This document shows positions 36,579 through 43,803 of a stretch of DNA of 60,842 bases, in pieces; position 1 is the stretch's first letter, and every line of letters begins with the position of its first letter. The notes under the pieces are model-generated. The model was not told where the DNA came from. It saw nothing but the letters and a program-made list of their open reading frames with translations, and ran no database searches. Origin of the DNA: Acidobacteria bacterium RIFCSPLOWO2_12_FULL_66_21 (lineage in GTDB: Bacteria; Acidobacteriota; Vicinamibacteria; Vicinamibacterales; 2-12-FULL-66-21); the NCBI GenBank assembly GCA_001767455.1, contig MELC01000046.1, positions 1 through 60,842 of the forward strand, in the 5' to 3' direction. Made by a program: the position numbers and the translations under genes.

Positions 36579-37718
36579 TTAGTGCGTGGCCAAGTCCCGC
36601 AGTGACGTGAAGGTCACCGCCAGGCCGTTGCCGAAGCGTTTCGTGTAGGACTGGCCCGGTGCGGTGTCTGCGGTCACGACCAACGACGGGCCCGCCGGGT
36701 AGCGCGTCCGAAACGCCTCGAGCCCGTGTGGTTCGAACTGGTCAGCCGACCATTTGCACTCGATCGCCACTGGCGGTTTCGAGCGGCCCGCCAGCACGAA
36801 GTCCACTTCGGCGCCGTGCTTCGAGCGCCAGTAACGGATTGGCTCCCGCCCGATATGCGCGTGGAGCTCGTTGAGGACGACGTGCTCCCAGAGGAGGCCC
36901 ATGTCGTCGGGCCGCAGGCTGGTCCAGCCGCGCTGGTGGCACAGGAACCCGGTGTCGAATCCATACGCTTTGGGCGCCGACACGATCTCGGCCGCGCCGC
37001 CTGCGGCGTACGGCCGCACCAGGTGTACGACAAACGTGGCCTCGAGCACAGCCACGTAGTTGGCGACGGTCGTCCGGCTGATTTCGCACGCCCGGGCAAA
37101 TCGTGTGGCTTCGAAGATCCCGCCGCTCTGCACGAGGAGGAGCTCCACGAGCTGCTGAAACGCGCGGCGGCGCTCCAGGCGGAACAACTCGAGAATGTCG
37201 CGCGCCCAGAAGGCATCCATCCACTCCTGGAAGTCGTGTTCGGGAACCGGGTTCGCGAGAAAGAACGGCGGCAGGCCCCCGTGCAGGAACCGATGCCGCA
37301 AGTCGGGCGCGCCGAAATCATCGAGGTCCGCGAGCGTCATCGGCGTGAGCCAGACCTCGGTTTTGCGGCCGGCCAGCGTGTCGCGGAAGTGCGTGGACGC
37401 GCCAAGCGTGGACGAGCCGGTGGCCAGAATGCGGACGTCGCGGTAGTGGTCGGCCGCAATCTTCAACAGCTCGGCGGGATTGGGCAGGCGGTGGATCTCG
37501 TCGAGGACGACGGTGCGTCCGCGTGACGCGCGCAGGAAACTCTCGGGGTCCGAGAGACGGGCGCGAGTGAGGGGAAGCTCGCAGTCGAGATAGTCGGCGT
37601 CTGGAAGGGACTGAGCGAGTACGGTCTTGCCGGCGCGGCGAACGCCCATGAGCCAGACGACAGATCGACGCTGCCACGCGGCCTCGATGCGCCCGTGCCA
37701 GAACCGCCGGACAATCAC
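36579..37718 (-). CDS. AAA_14 ATPase with DUF4143 nuclease-like domain
   Basis: 379 residues from a GTG. Walker A is GVRRAGKTVLAQSL and Walker B is TVVLDEIHRLP, followed by RILATGSSTLG and the DUF4143 segment with VAIECKWSADQFEPHGL, a PD-(D/E)xK-like core. These are common but poorly understood orphan ATPases, often found among TA genes and in genomic islands. TTGCGT and AATACT spaced 17 bases lie just upstream, placing the GTG six bases after the -10, again leaderless. Confidence 0.88.
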   Translation of the reverse strand: MIVRRFWHGRIEAAWQRRSVVWLMGVRRAGKTVLAQSLPDADYLDCELPLTRARLSDPESFLRASRGRTVVLDEIHRLPNPAELLKIAADHYRDVRILATGSSTLGASTHFRDTLAGRKTEVWLTPMTLADLDDFGAPDLRHRFLHGGLPPFFLANPVPEHDFQEWMDAFWARDILELFRLERRRAFQQLVELLLVQSGGIFEATRFARACEISRTTVANYVAVLEATFVVHLVRPYAAGGAAEIVSAPKAYGFDTGFLCHQRGWTSLRPDDMGLLWEHVVLNELHAHIGREPIRYWRSKHGAEVDFVLAGRSKPPVAIECKWSADQFEPHGLEAFRTRYPAGPSLVVTADTAPGQSYTKRFGNGLAVTFTSLRDLATH

Positions 37719-37734
37719 GCCATTAGTATTGCAC

Positions 37735-37747
37735 TTGGTTCAACCAA
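37735..37747. promoter_or_regulatory. Palindromic operator in the ATPase promoter
   Basis: TTGGTT-G-AACCAA (reverse strand) is a perfect palindrome placed between the -35 and -10 boxes of the leftward ATPase gene, a classic repressor position. The DNA-binding protein is unknown. Confidence 0.5.
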
Positions 37748-37789
37748 ACGCAATTCTGCTGGCATTTGGCCGCCTGCCAGAAGGACGAC

Positions 37790-37903
37790 TCAGCGCTTCA
37801 TGCGCTGAGCGCGGCCCTTGATGACCTGACCTCGCTCGACACGCGCGATGACCCGTTTCAGATTCTGCTGAAGCTCGCGGACCGAGATCGAGTTCTTCTG
37901 CAT
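37790..37903 (-). pseudogene. Truncated Phd/YefM-like antitoxin
   Basis: A 37-codon ORF reads MQKNSISVRELQQNLKRVIA, the N-terminal DNA-binding start of a Phd-family antitoxin, then RVERGQVIKGRAQRMKR and stop. Intact members are about 80 residues. No toxin follows. It may still bind DNA. Confidence 0.55.
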
Positions 37904-38075
37904 GTATAACATTTTGCATGACAAATCAGATCCTTGTCAACGCCGCAACTTCGGGGGCCTGGCCAGTCGGGCTCGGCTGAATCTTCCAGATTCGGATCAA
38001 CCCGCCATGGACCATAAGGGGCGAGTACCTTCCGCACGGACTTGTCCACGCGAACAACAGATGTGTTCACAAACG

Positions 38076-38089
38076 CAACACTTGTGTTG
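38076..38089. promoter_or_regulatory. Palindromic operator upstream of hicA
   Basis: CAACAC-TT-GTGTTG is a perfect palindrome, with a weaker GAACA...TGTTC repeat just before it. It abuts the hicA start, as expected for HicB autoregulation. Confidence 0.55.
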
Positions 38090-38090
38090 T

Positions 38091-38288
38091 ATGATGGCTC
38101 GGGTAGTGACAAGCCAGGAGTTCAAGCGGTGGTTACGAAAGGCCGGCTGCACCTTTGCGGCCGGGCACGGCGGCCACTTGATCGTCCGGCTCGGCACCAG
38201 AATGTCGGTCCTGCCGATGCACGGCAAACACAAGGAGCTCGGCACCGGCCTCGTGAACGCGATCAAGAAAGACCTTGGCCTCGAGTGA
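38091..38288 (+). CDS. hicA: HicA-type toxin
   Basis: 65 residues: VTSQEFKRWLRKAGCTFA and GHGGHLIVRLGTRM with the histidine of the dsRBD-like HicA fold, then MHGKHKELGTGLVNAIKKDL. HicA is a small mRNA interferase. Starts at 38091, 38094 or GTG 38106 are all possible; the last gives the closest match to family N-termini. The HicB antitoxin gene follows after 17 bases. Confidence 0.87.
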   Translation: MMARVVTSQEFKRWLRKAGCTFAAGHGGHLIVRLGTRMSVLPMHGKHKELGTGLVNAIKKDLGLE

Positions 38289-38305
38289 GAAGGGAAGCAC
38301 GAACC

Positions 38306-38821
38306 ATGGATTACCCGATCACCCTGACCCGCGACGACAACGGCACCATCCTCGTCAGCTTTCCAGACTTTCCCGAGGCTCACACCGTCGGCGACGACAT
38401 CGACGACGCGCTCGGCCACGCGCCGGATGCCCTGGCGACTGCGATCGACGCGTACATCAGGGACCGTCGGGACATTCCCCTGCCCTCGGCTCTCGTGACG
38501 AAGCATCGCGTCACGGTGCCGGCACTCATCGACGCGAAGATCGGCCTCTATGAAGCGATGCGGGCCGCCAAGGTCGGGAAGGCCGAGCTCGGGCGACGGC
38601 TCAAGTGGCACCTGCCGCAAGTCGATCGCCTGCTCGCCATGACCCACGGCTCGAAGCTGGAGCAGATCGAGGCTGCGTTCAGCGCACTGGGTAAACGCCT
38701 GGTGGTCGGCGTGGAAGACGTCACCGCCGCCCCGACGAGGCGACATGGCGCCAGGAAGGCGCGAGCGGCTCGGGCTGCGCACCGACGGCCTCGCCGATCT
38801 TCGCGGCCTTCAGCCCGGTGA
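38306..38821 (+). CDS. hicB: HicB-type antitoxin with C-terminal helix-turn-helix
   Basis: 171 residues starting MDYPITLTRDDNGTILVSFPDFPEAHTVGD, cut here to the first strands: the partial RNase H-like HicB fold is plain. KVGKAELGRRLKWHLPQVDRL is an HTH that would bind the palindrome upstream of hicA. An arginine-rich tail of about 35 residues makes it longer than usual and may come from read-through into island DNA. AGAAGGGA precedes the ATG. Confidence 0.85.
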   Translation: MDYPITLTRDDNGTILVSFPDFPEAHTVGDDIDDALGHAPDALATAIDAYIRDRRDIPLPSALVTKHRVTVPALIDAKIGLYEAMRAAKVGKAELGRRLKWHLPQVDRLLAMTHGSKLEQIEAAFSALGKRLVVGVEDVTAAPTRRHGARKARAARAAHRRPRRSSRPSAR

Positions 38822-38857
38822 ATGTCCGTGACCACCCCGGCGAGTGCGCCATCCTGG

Positions 38858-38946
38858 GCCAATCGGCAACCAGCAATCCGTCGATCGACAATCGCCAATC
38901 GGCAATCCGGAAATCGGCAATCTGCAATCGGCAGTCGGAAATTCTC
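38858..38946. repeat. CAATC-type heptad array
   Basis: About eleven units of GGCAATC/GCCAATC/GACAATC type, mostly 7 bases with some 8-base units. It separates the convergent hicB and YdcF-like genes and shares a 29-base stretch with the array at 36499. Confidence 0.85.
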
Positions 38947-38950
38947 AGTA

Positions 38951-39673
38951 TCAAACTTGTCCTTTCCACCAATAGACCCCAATCGCGGTCCACTCTCGGA
39001 GCGCCCTTAACAGTACGCTGGAGCGCTGGATCAGCGTGAACATCGGGTCGCCGTACTGCTTGCTGTCGCTCTGGAATGCCGGCAGCGTTGACACGGCCTT
39101 GCGGGTGTCGAGCGGCGAGCGCGCGCGGGCCGTGTAATCGCTCACGACCCTCACGTGGGTGAATCCCTTCTTGCGGAACGTCATCAGGACCCGGCGCGAG
39201 TGGACGTTGGACGTCACGAGCAGCAGGCGGCTGTCGCGTGTGATCGTGCCGGCGAGGCTCTTCAGAAGCGTGGCGGGGTGGTCTGCGGTGCCGGCCGGCA
39301 GCGGGTCGAGCCGCGCCGCGTCAGCCGGCATGCCGAGCCAGCGGGCGGCGTCGGCGTAAATCTCCGCCTCGCTGACTTTCTCGTTCCCGCGCCCGGTGAA
39401 GACGACGACCGGCGCGTAGTGGTCCGCGAGGAGCTGGACGCTCGTGTAGATCCGCTGCCAGCCCTCGTCTGTCGGCAGGTCGTGGCTCGTGGTGCCGCCG
39501 CCGATGCAGATGATGGCGTCGGCCTGCGCCGGCGCCGCGGCGACGTTCAGCGGGGCGTCGATCAGGAGCGGCAGGCCGGCCAGCAGCCAGAGGAATCCGA
39601 GCGTCGACAGCGCGCCGGCCACCAGCAATCCCCAGCGGATGGCACGCCCCAAGAGGCGGACGATGCCGCTCAT
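38951..39673 (-). CDS. YdcF/DUF218-family membrane-anchored protein
   Basis: 240 residues starting MSGIVRLLGRAIRWGLLVAG with one or two membrane helices, then the DUF218 core: ADAIICIGGGT, VVVFTGRGNEKVSEAEIYADAA and RLLLVTSNVHSRRVLMTF. Members are linked to envelope polysaccharide metabolism. The ORF extends six codons upstream (PPNTR), but those codons derive from a duplicated antitoxin segment. A near-identical fragment of its 5' part lies at 40050-40144. Confidence 0.85.
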   Translation of the reverse strand: MSGIVRLLGRAIRWGLLVAGALSTLGFLWLLAGLPLLIDAPLNVAAAPAQADAIICIGGGTTSHDLPTDEGWQRIYTSVQLLADHYAPVVVFTGRGNEKVSEAEIYADAARWLGMPADAARLDPLPAGTADHPATLLKSLAGTITRDSRLLLVTSNVHSRRVLMTFRKKGFTHVRVVSDYTARARSPLDTRKAVSTLPAFQSDSKQYGDPMFTLIQRSSVLLRALREWTAIGVYWWKGQV

Positions 39674-39701
39674 GCGCGTGTTCGGAGGCAAATCGAACGG
39701 C

Positions 39702-39773
39702 TCATCGAGCCCTGTTTTTCAGCCTGCCATCGGCCTGGGGCAGCACCGCCAGAACGACGTCGCCCTCGTTCAC
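39702..39773 (-). pseudogene. N-terminal stub of a MazF/PemK-like toxin
   Basis: From a GTG overlapping the antitoxin stop (GTGA), 23 codons read NEGDVVLAVLPQADGRLKNR, which matches the opening of PemK/MazF-type toxins. It then runs into a second copy of antitoxin sequence (LDEPFDLPPNTR) in another frame and stops. Confidence 0.6.
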
Positions 39774-39988
39774 CGGCCCCTCACGCTTGTCACAGAGTAC
39801 TCAGGCTCGTCGTCCCCGTACGCGCGCGCCAGATTCGCCGCCGACAGATTCAACCAGTCCTCGCGATTCGGGTCCGTCGCGGGCGGCAGCACGGTGACCA
39901 TCAAGCGCGTGTTCGGAGGCAAATCGAACGGTTCATCGAGCCGGATAGTCTTGCCGTCGTAGTGGGCCTTGAGACTGACGGTAGGCTT
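39770..39988 (-). pseudogene. AF2212-like antitoxin with lost start codon
   Basis: 72 codons encode PTVSLKAHYDGKTIRLDEPF, then DLPPNTRLMVTVLPPATDP and AANLARAYGDDEPEYSVTSV. Compared with the copy at 41802, the ATG has become AAG and no other start is near. The body is otherwise open and would have paired with the MazF-like stub. Confidence 0.7.
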
Positions 39989-40049
39989 GACGCTAGTGTA
40001 GCGCAGTCCGGGTACTCAGCTCGGCCGTCTTCGGAACGAGCAGGCGCGT

Positions 40050-40144
40050 CGTGCCGCCGCCGATGCAGATGATGGCGTCGGCCTGCGCCGGCGCCGCGGC
40101 GACGTTCAGCGGGGCGTCGATCAGCAGAGGCAGGCCGGCCAGCA
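40050..40144 (-). pseudogene. Fragment of the YdcF-like gene
   Basis: About 95 bases nearly identical to 39490-39584 encode LAGLPLLIDAPLNVAAAPAQ and ADAIICIGGG. High identity implies a recent duplication. Confidence 0.85.
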
Positions 40145-40168
40145 GCGTGCAGCGGCGATGCGCGAACA

Positions 40169-40197
40169 TGATTACATGATGTGCCATCATGTAGTCA
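40169..40197. promoter_or_regulatory. Inverted-repeat operator of the third RHH/PIN pair
   Basis: TGATTACATGATG-TGC-CATCATGTAGTCA pairs at 12 of 13 positions and lies 12 bases before the GTG of the RHH gene. Confidence 0.6.
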
Positions 40198-40209
40198 TAG
40201 AGGCTTCAA

Positions 40210-40470
40210 GTGGTTAGAACCCAGATTCAGCTCACCAGCGAGCAGGCCCGGCGGTTGCGAACGCTCGCGTCAGCATCCGGAAGGTCGATCGCCGACCTCG
40301 TGCGGGATGGTGTCGACGTCGTCTTGCGCGAGCACGGAGGGATGAGCCGGGGCGAACGGATGCGCCGGGCAAGCAGGAGCAGGATCGTGGGAGCGTTCAA
40401 ATCGGGCACCAGCGATCTGGCCACGCGGCACGACCAGCACTTCGCCGCTGCCGCCGACAGACGTCGGTGA
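40210..40470 (+). CDS. Ribbon-helix-helix antitoxin
   Basis: 86 residues from a GTG: VRTQIQLTSEQARRLRTLA (strand and helix 1) and SIADLVRDGVDVVLRE (helix 2), then a linker with FKSGTSDLATRHDQHF that normally docks on the PIN partner. The partner gene downstream is broken, so this may act only as a free repressor or anti-toxin against related PIN proteins. Confidence 0.82.
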   Translation: MVRTQIQLTSEQARRLRTLASASGRSIADLVRDGVDVVLREHGGMSRGERMRRASRSRIVGAFKSGTSDLATRHDQHFAAAADRRR

Positions 40471-40474
40471 GCAG

Positions 40475-40780
40475 ATGAGCAGTCGACACCTCCGCGATAC
40501 TGGCCCTGCTGGATCGCGGCGACACGCATCACGCCGAAGCGGCCTCCGCATGGAACGACCTGGCAGCGAGTGAGGCCGCACTCGTCACGACCAACTACGT
40601 GGTCGTCGAGACCATAGCGGTCCTGCAACACCGCCTCGGGCTCAAGGCTGTCCGCGAATTCGTGCGGGAACTCCTGCCCCTCATCAAACATCGTCTTCGT
40701 CGACTCAGCCGTCCAGGCCGCAGCCCTCGGAGCGCTCGCGCTCGTCTACATCGGCCGGTCCGACTCCCGGCCGTCGTTCT
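40475..40780 (+). pseudogene. Frameshifted PIN-domain toxin
   Basis: An ATG opens the reading but the PIN sequence VDTSAILALLDRGDTHHAEA is in the next frame. Deleting one base near 40481 would join them. TTNYVVVETIAVLQHRLGL follows, then a second frame change near LLPLI, with VFVDSAVQAAALGALA in the new frame. The gene then ends in the 3' part of the acetyltransferase on the other strand. It cannot make an intact toxin. Confidence 0.75.
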
Positions 40781-40781
40781 C

Positions 40782-41318
40782 TCAGCGCTTCTTCAAGGGG
40801 GCACCCATCGCGGCTCGTATGGCGCGGATCGAAAGAAACATGGGTGTCGGAGCAGGTCGCGCATCCGATCCGCCTTCGACGGGCTGGACGGCGAGAAAGC
40901 CATATTTGGCGTAGAAGGCAACGGCATCCGGCTTGGCATCCACGATGACGCCCGCGCATCCGTAGTCGCCCGCCATCTGCAGCGCCAGCCGGAGCACGAA
41001 CCGGAGGAGCTGAAGACCCAGTCCCTGCCCCTGAGCCGATTGGTCGATGGCCAGCCGGGCCAGTCGGAGCACTGGCAACGGGTAATGTGGCAGCTTGCGG
41101 CGTACGGCGGCTGGCAGCTCGTCGATCTCGACGTGGGCAGCCGCGACCGTCACAAACCCGAGGGTGTCCTGGTCGTCGACCGCGACATAGGTGACGCCGA
41201 GGTGGTGTCGAAACTGATTCTGCCCCGCAAACTGCTGGAAGAAGCGATCGAGGTCGGGATCGCCCGAGCGAAACGAGGCGCGATTGTCGTGCTCGCGAAG
41301 CGCCCTGATCTCAATCAC
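40782..41318 (-). CDS. GNAT-family acetyltransferase toxin
   Basis: 178 residues from a GTG overlapping the RHH stop (GTGA). The GNAT core is visible: LDRFFQQFAGQNQFRHHLGV, LARLAIDQSAQGQGLGLQLL (acetyl-CoA loop Q-x-x-G-x-G/A) and VDAKPDAVAFYAKYGFLAVQ. With an RHH partner it fits TacT/AtaT-type toxins that acetylate aminoacyl-tRNA. Its 3' end overlaps PIN debris. Confidence 0.87.
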   Translation of the reverse strand: MIEIRALREHDNRASFRSGDPDLDRFFQQFAGQNQFRHHLGVTYVAVDDQDTLGFVTVAAAHVEIDELPAAVRRKLPHYPLPVLRLARLAIDQSAQGQGLGLQLLRFVLRLALQMAGDYGCAGVIVDAKPDAVAFYAKYGFLAVQPVEGGSDARPAPTPMFLSIRAIRAAMGAPLKKR

Positions 41319-41575
41319 GCAAGCAGGTCGCGCAGCGCCGGCGTGGGCTTGCCCCGTTGGATCTGCTTCAGGATCGCCTCACCGGACATCTTTGTCACCA
41401 GGAGTTTCGGGTGCACCACGACATCCGCCGGCAATTCCTGCAGCGCCAGGAGATGGTGCCGAAGCGCCTGCTCCACCAGGTGGCCCTTCTTGACGCCAGT
41501 CGCGCGGACATGCCGCTCGAGCAGATCGCGTGTCGTGCGGGAGACGAGTGCCGAGATCTGAGTTTCACGCTCCAT
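41315..41575 (-). CDS. RHH antitoxin partner of the GNAT toxin
   Basis: 86 residues: METQ-type N-terminus MERETQISALVSRTTRDLLE, helix 2 KGHLVEQALRHHLLAL, and a C-terminal half (VTKMSGEAILKQIQRG) for toxin binding. The upstream DNA (41578-41610) is AT-rich with CTACA-AAAA-TGTAG and ATTTATAAAT palindromes, which are probable operators. Confidence 0.82.
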   Translation of the reverse strand: MERETQISALVSRTTRDLLERHVRATGVKKGHLVEQALRHHLLALQELPADVVVHPKLLVTKMSGEAILKQIQRGKPTPALRDLLA

Positions 41576-41592
41576 GATTTATAAATGATATT

Positions 41593-41802
41593 CTACATTT
41601 TTGTAGACTCCAGGTCAAAACGTCGTCCCCGTACGCGCGGGCCAGATTCGCCGCCGACAGATTCAACCAGGTCCTCGCGATTCGGGTCCGTCGCGGGCGG
41701 CAGTGCGGTGACCATCAAGCGCGTGTTCGGAGGCAAATCGAACGGTTCATCGAGCCGGATAATCTTGCCGTCGTAGTGGGCCTTGAGACTGACGGTAGGC
41801 AT
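41593..41802 (-). pseudogene. AF2212-like antitoxin, frameshifted copy
   Basis: MPTVSLKAHYDGKIIRLDEP and LMVTALPPATDPNRED match the copy at 39770. A single extra C after the NRED codons changes the frame, so the AANLARAYGDD part is lost and the protein ends in unrelated residues. It follows the PIN toxin gene by 27 bases. Confidence 0.7.
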
Positions 41803-41829
41803 GACGCTGGTGTAGCGCGGTCCGGGCAC

Positions 41830-42255
41830 TCAGCTCGGCCGCCTTCGGAACGCGCGCTGGCGGTTGGCTCCGTATCGGTACACGAGGAAGTGCCTGTCGA
41901 AGGCGAACGCCTCGGTCACGCCCAGGCGCTCCATCAGCGCGAACGAGGTGCAGTCCGTGAAGCTGAAGTCCTGATCCGGGAACCCCTGCGCGATGTGCCA
42001 GGCGGCCTCGATGTCGGTCGCCTCCACGGGAAGGACGGGAATGCGCGCGTCGCGGAGCGTCTCCCAGAACCTCACCGCGGCGGGCCGGCCCAGGTGGGAC
42101 GCGATGAGCGTCCACGCTTCGGCCATCACCAGATCGGAGGTCACGAACCGGCCGGGCGCAGCCTCGGCCAGATAGAAGCGGGAGGCGGCGGCATGGTGGC
42201 GGTCGGACGTGTCCGCCACGCCGTACCAGGCGCCGGTGTCAACGAAGATGGTCAC
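41830..42255 (-). CDS. PIN-domain toxin
   Basis: 141 residues: MTIFVDTGAWYGVADTSDRH, VMAEAWTLI, FSFTDCTSFALMERLGV and AFAFDRHF give the PIN acidic set. The start overlaps the RHH antitoxin gene by 17 bases. The short C-terminal tail (RQRAFRRRPS) matches sequence also found beside the YdcF-like fragment at 40015, which marks another duplication edge. Confidence 0.87.
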   Translation of the reverse strand: MTIFVDTGAWYGVADTSDRHHAAASRFYLAEAAPGRFVTSDLVMAEAWTLIASHLGRPAAVRFWETLRDARIPVLPVEATDIEAAWHIAQGFPDQDFSFTDCTSFALMERLGVTEAFAFDRHFLVYRYGANRQRAFRRRPS

Positions 42256-42499
42256 GGGTCAACGCCGACGCCAGGCGAGCGTCGTGCTCATCGGCGACCC
42301 CGGCCTGCCCGCTCGAGCCAATGCCCACCAGCCGCGCGTAGACATCGGGCGTAGGCGCCGGGGCTTCGACCTGTCCTTGCAGGCTCTGGCTGACTGAGCG
42401 CCGAATCAGTTCGGCCACCGAGACGCGCTCGGCTCGCGCCCGGTCTTTCAGGGCCTTCATCTGCTCAGGATCCAGGTAGACCATCGTACGTGATGCCAT
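42239..42499 (-). CDS. RHH (CopG-type) antitoxin
   Basis: 86 residues: ASRTMVYLDPEQMKALKDRA, then VSVAELIRRSVSQSLQG (helix 2) and a variable tail that docks on the PIN toxin. The ATG lies nine bases after a TATACT -10 box and inside a perfect palindrome, so expression is leaderless and autorepressed. Confidence 0.85.
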   Translation of the reverse strand: MASRTMVYLDPEQMKALKDRARAERVSVAELIRRSVSQSLQGQVEAPAPTPDVYARLVGIGSSGQAGVADEHDARLASALTRDHLR

Positions 42500-42522
42500 G
42501 ATGCTGTTAGTATAGCATCATG
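42497..42522. promoter_or_regulatory. Perfect 9-bp inverted-repeat operator over start codon and -10
   Basis: CATGATGCT-N8-AGCATCATG spans the antitoxin start codon and the TATACT hexamer (reverse strand, 42514-42509). Confidence 0.7.
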
Positions 42523-42562
42523 TGGCCAGGGAGAACCAGCCTCCGGGAAGGAGACGTAGGCA

Positions 42563-42675
42563 TGTGATTCTGACGAATACCACGCCCTCGATGTCGCGAC
42601 CGTGCTGGAAGTCCTCTGAGAGGATCCATCGTCGAGGTAGATGCCGAACGGATCAGCAAACACGGTTGCCAACTC
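42563..42675 (-). pseudogene. Joined toxin remnants (BrnT-like and PIN C-terminus-like)
   Basis: One reverse frame reads ELATVFADPFGIYLDDG, like the middle of BrnT toxins. The next frame reads ILSEDFQHGRDIEGVVFV, like the end of PIN toxins. Both are too short to be functional. Identification is tentative. Confidence 0.35.
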
Positions 42676-42687
42676 CAACCAGGATGA

Positions 42688-43110
42688 TTATCGGATGAAG
42701 CGCGACTTTTCCTGTTCGACCGGTTCCAGGTCGTCGATGCTCTTTTCCAGCAGCATCGCCGCCAACTGACCCGGGCTGACAGGCTTTCCCAAGCCTGAGA
42801 GATGCTCGGCCTGCATCTGGAGACGCCTCCAAACCTGCTTCTTCAACGGTACGAGGCGCCGCACGGTCGGTGAGGGATCAGATGGCCGGCCGCCGCGGCT
42901 AACCAGACGGTTCTTCACTTCCTCCAGCAGGGCAGCCACACCAAACGGACCGCGAGGCTTGTTCGCGACTGCAAAACTCCTCGAAGCCCCAAGCGCCTCA
43001 GCGAAGTCCGTCGTCTGCGCAGAGCGATCCCGCACTCGATGGGCGCGACCTCGTTGCGCGTGTGCCCGTTCCGCTGGCGCTGGTCGCTTCAACCGCTGCG
43101 TTGTCGCCAT
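42688..43110 (-). CDS. Hypothetical protein, second gene of an unknown pair
   Basis: About 140 residues from the ATG with GGAG eight bases upstream; an in-frame ATG lies six bases earlier. The N-terminus is basic (TTQRLKRPAPAERAHAQRG). The C-terminus has VRRLVPLKKQVWRRLQMQAE and PGQLAAMLLEKSIDDLE, a helical segment resembling the DNA-binding or partner helix of small regulators. I recognise no family. Its start is 25 bases after the stop of the upstream gene. The size and layout resemble a TA antitoxin, but this is inference. Confidence 0.5.
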   Translation of the reverse strand: MATTQRLKRPAPAERAHAQRGRAHRVRDRSAQTTDFAEALGASRSFAVANKPRGPFGVAALLEEVKNRLVSRGGRPSDPSPTVRRLVPLKKQVWRRLQMQAEHLSGLGKPVSPGQLAAMLLEKSIDDLEPVEQEKSRFIR

Positions 43111-43135
43111 TGTCATGTCTCCATGCGGTCGCGAG

Positions 43136-43429
43136 TCAGACCGACTCGCGATCGAATTTCGTGATCCCGTAGTACTTGTCGCCAATCACGATGCCGACCT
43201 CACCTTGGTTGGCTTCTCGCCCCAAACCGTGCAAGAAGGCGCGAAGCCGCAGACGGGCGCTGTCAGTCAGCGCCGCAGGATCGGCATAGCAAGTGACAAT
43301 CGTCGGCTCTTCGTACTGTAACTCTCCACCTCGTTCGTCATCACGCCATACGCCGCGTGCGCGTGGATAGGCGGTTGCACCACGGAACAGTGCGCCCAGC
43401 GTCTCGAGCGCCCGCGTCACACAAGTCAT
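43136..43429 (-). CDS. Hypothetical protein, first gene of an unknown pair
   Basis: 97 residues from MTCVTRALETLGALF; a longer start exists seven codons upstream. The centre reads YEEPTIVTCYADPAALTDSA and the end GEVGIVIGDKYYGITKFDRE, which looks like a small alpha/beta protein. No known TA toxin motif is visible. It sits with 42688-43110 between recognised TA modules, so a novel TA or defence pair is possible. Confidence 0.5.
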   Translation of the reverse strand: MTCVTRALETLGALFRGATAYPRARGVWRDDERGGELQYEEPTIVTCYADPAALTDSARLRLRAFLHGLGREANQGEVGIVIGDKYYGITKFDRESV

Positions 43430-43567
43430 GATCGATGTCGTTGCCGTCACGGTCCTGACCGGGCACGAAGACGACGATTGGGAGCGTTCCGACCGGCTCC
43501 GTAGCTCCGCCAGGACTTCGTGGTCCTGCTGGCTCCCCGTTTCGACATTTCAAGATCACCTTACAGT

Positions 43568-43583
43568 CTTTTGATATCAAAAG
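43568..43583. promoter_or_regulatory. 16-bp perfect palindrome CTTTTGATATCAAAAG
   Basis: It lies about 140 bases upstream of the unknown gene pair. It could be a regulator's operator; no promoter boxes are obvious next to it. Confidence 0.4.
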
Positions 43584-43594
43584 CAAGACGATCG

Positions 43595-43629
43595 CCTCCC
43601 CCTTCTCTCCCCCTTTCTCTCCTCCTCCT
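43595..43629. other. 35-base polypyrimidine/polypurine tract
   Basis: An uninterrupted C/T run (purines on the other strand) next to the palindrome. Such tracts can form triplex DNA. No gene is supported in 43430-43690. Confidence 0.7.
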
Positions 43630-43693
43630 GTCCGAATCCGTGTCGAGCGCGCCATCCTGGACACGTTTGGCGGGATGCAGATCCTGCCAACCG

Positions 43694-43803
43694 TTAGCCC
43701 TGATGCGACAAAGACAGAGTTGACTCAGGTTCCGGCCCTTGCGCCCTGCGCCTTGAGCCCAGCCCCCTGAGCCCAGCCCCCTGAGCTCTGAGCCCTGCGC
43801 CCT
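43694..43803. repeat. Heptad array, CCCTGAG type, with shared left flank
   Basis: The flank TAGCCCTGATGCGAC...CTCAGGTTCCGGC is followed from 43736 by about ten 7-base units (CCCTGCG, CCTTGAG, CCCAGCC, CCCTGAG). The same flank and array recur at 44734-44835. Confidence 0.85.

Noticed and set aside
36499-38946. CRISPR array
   Set aside because: The CAATC arrays have no unique spacers; units are 7-8 bases and directly adjacent, and no cas genes are present.
43341-43664. 107-codon leftward ORF
   Set aside because: It overlaps the unknown pair's first gene in another frame and crosses the palindrome and pyrimidine tract; no family or RBS.
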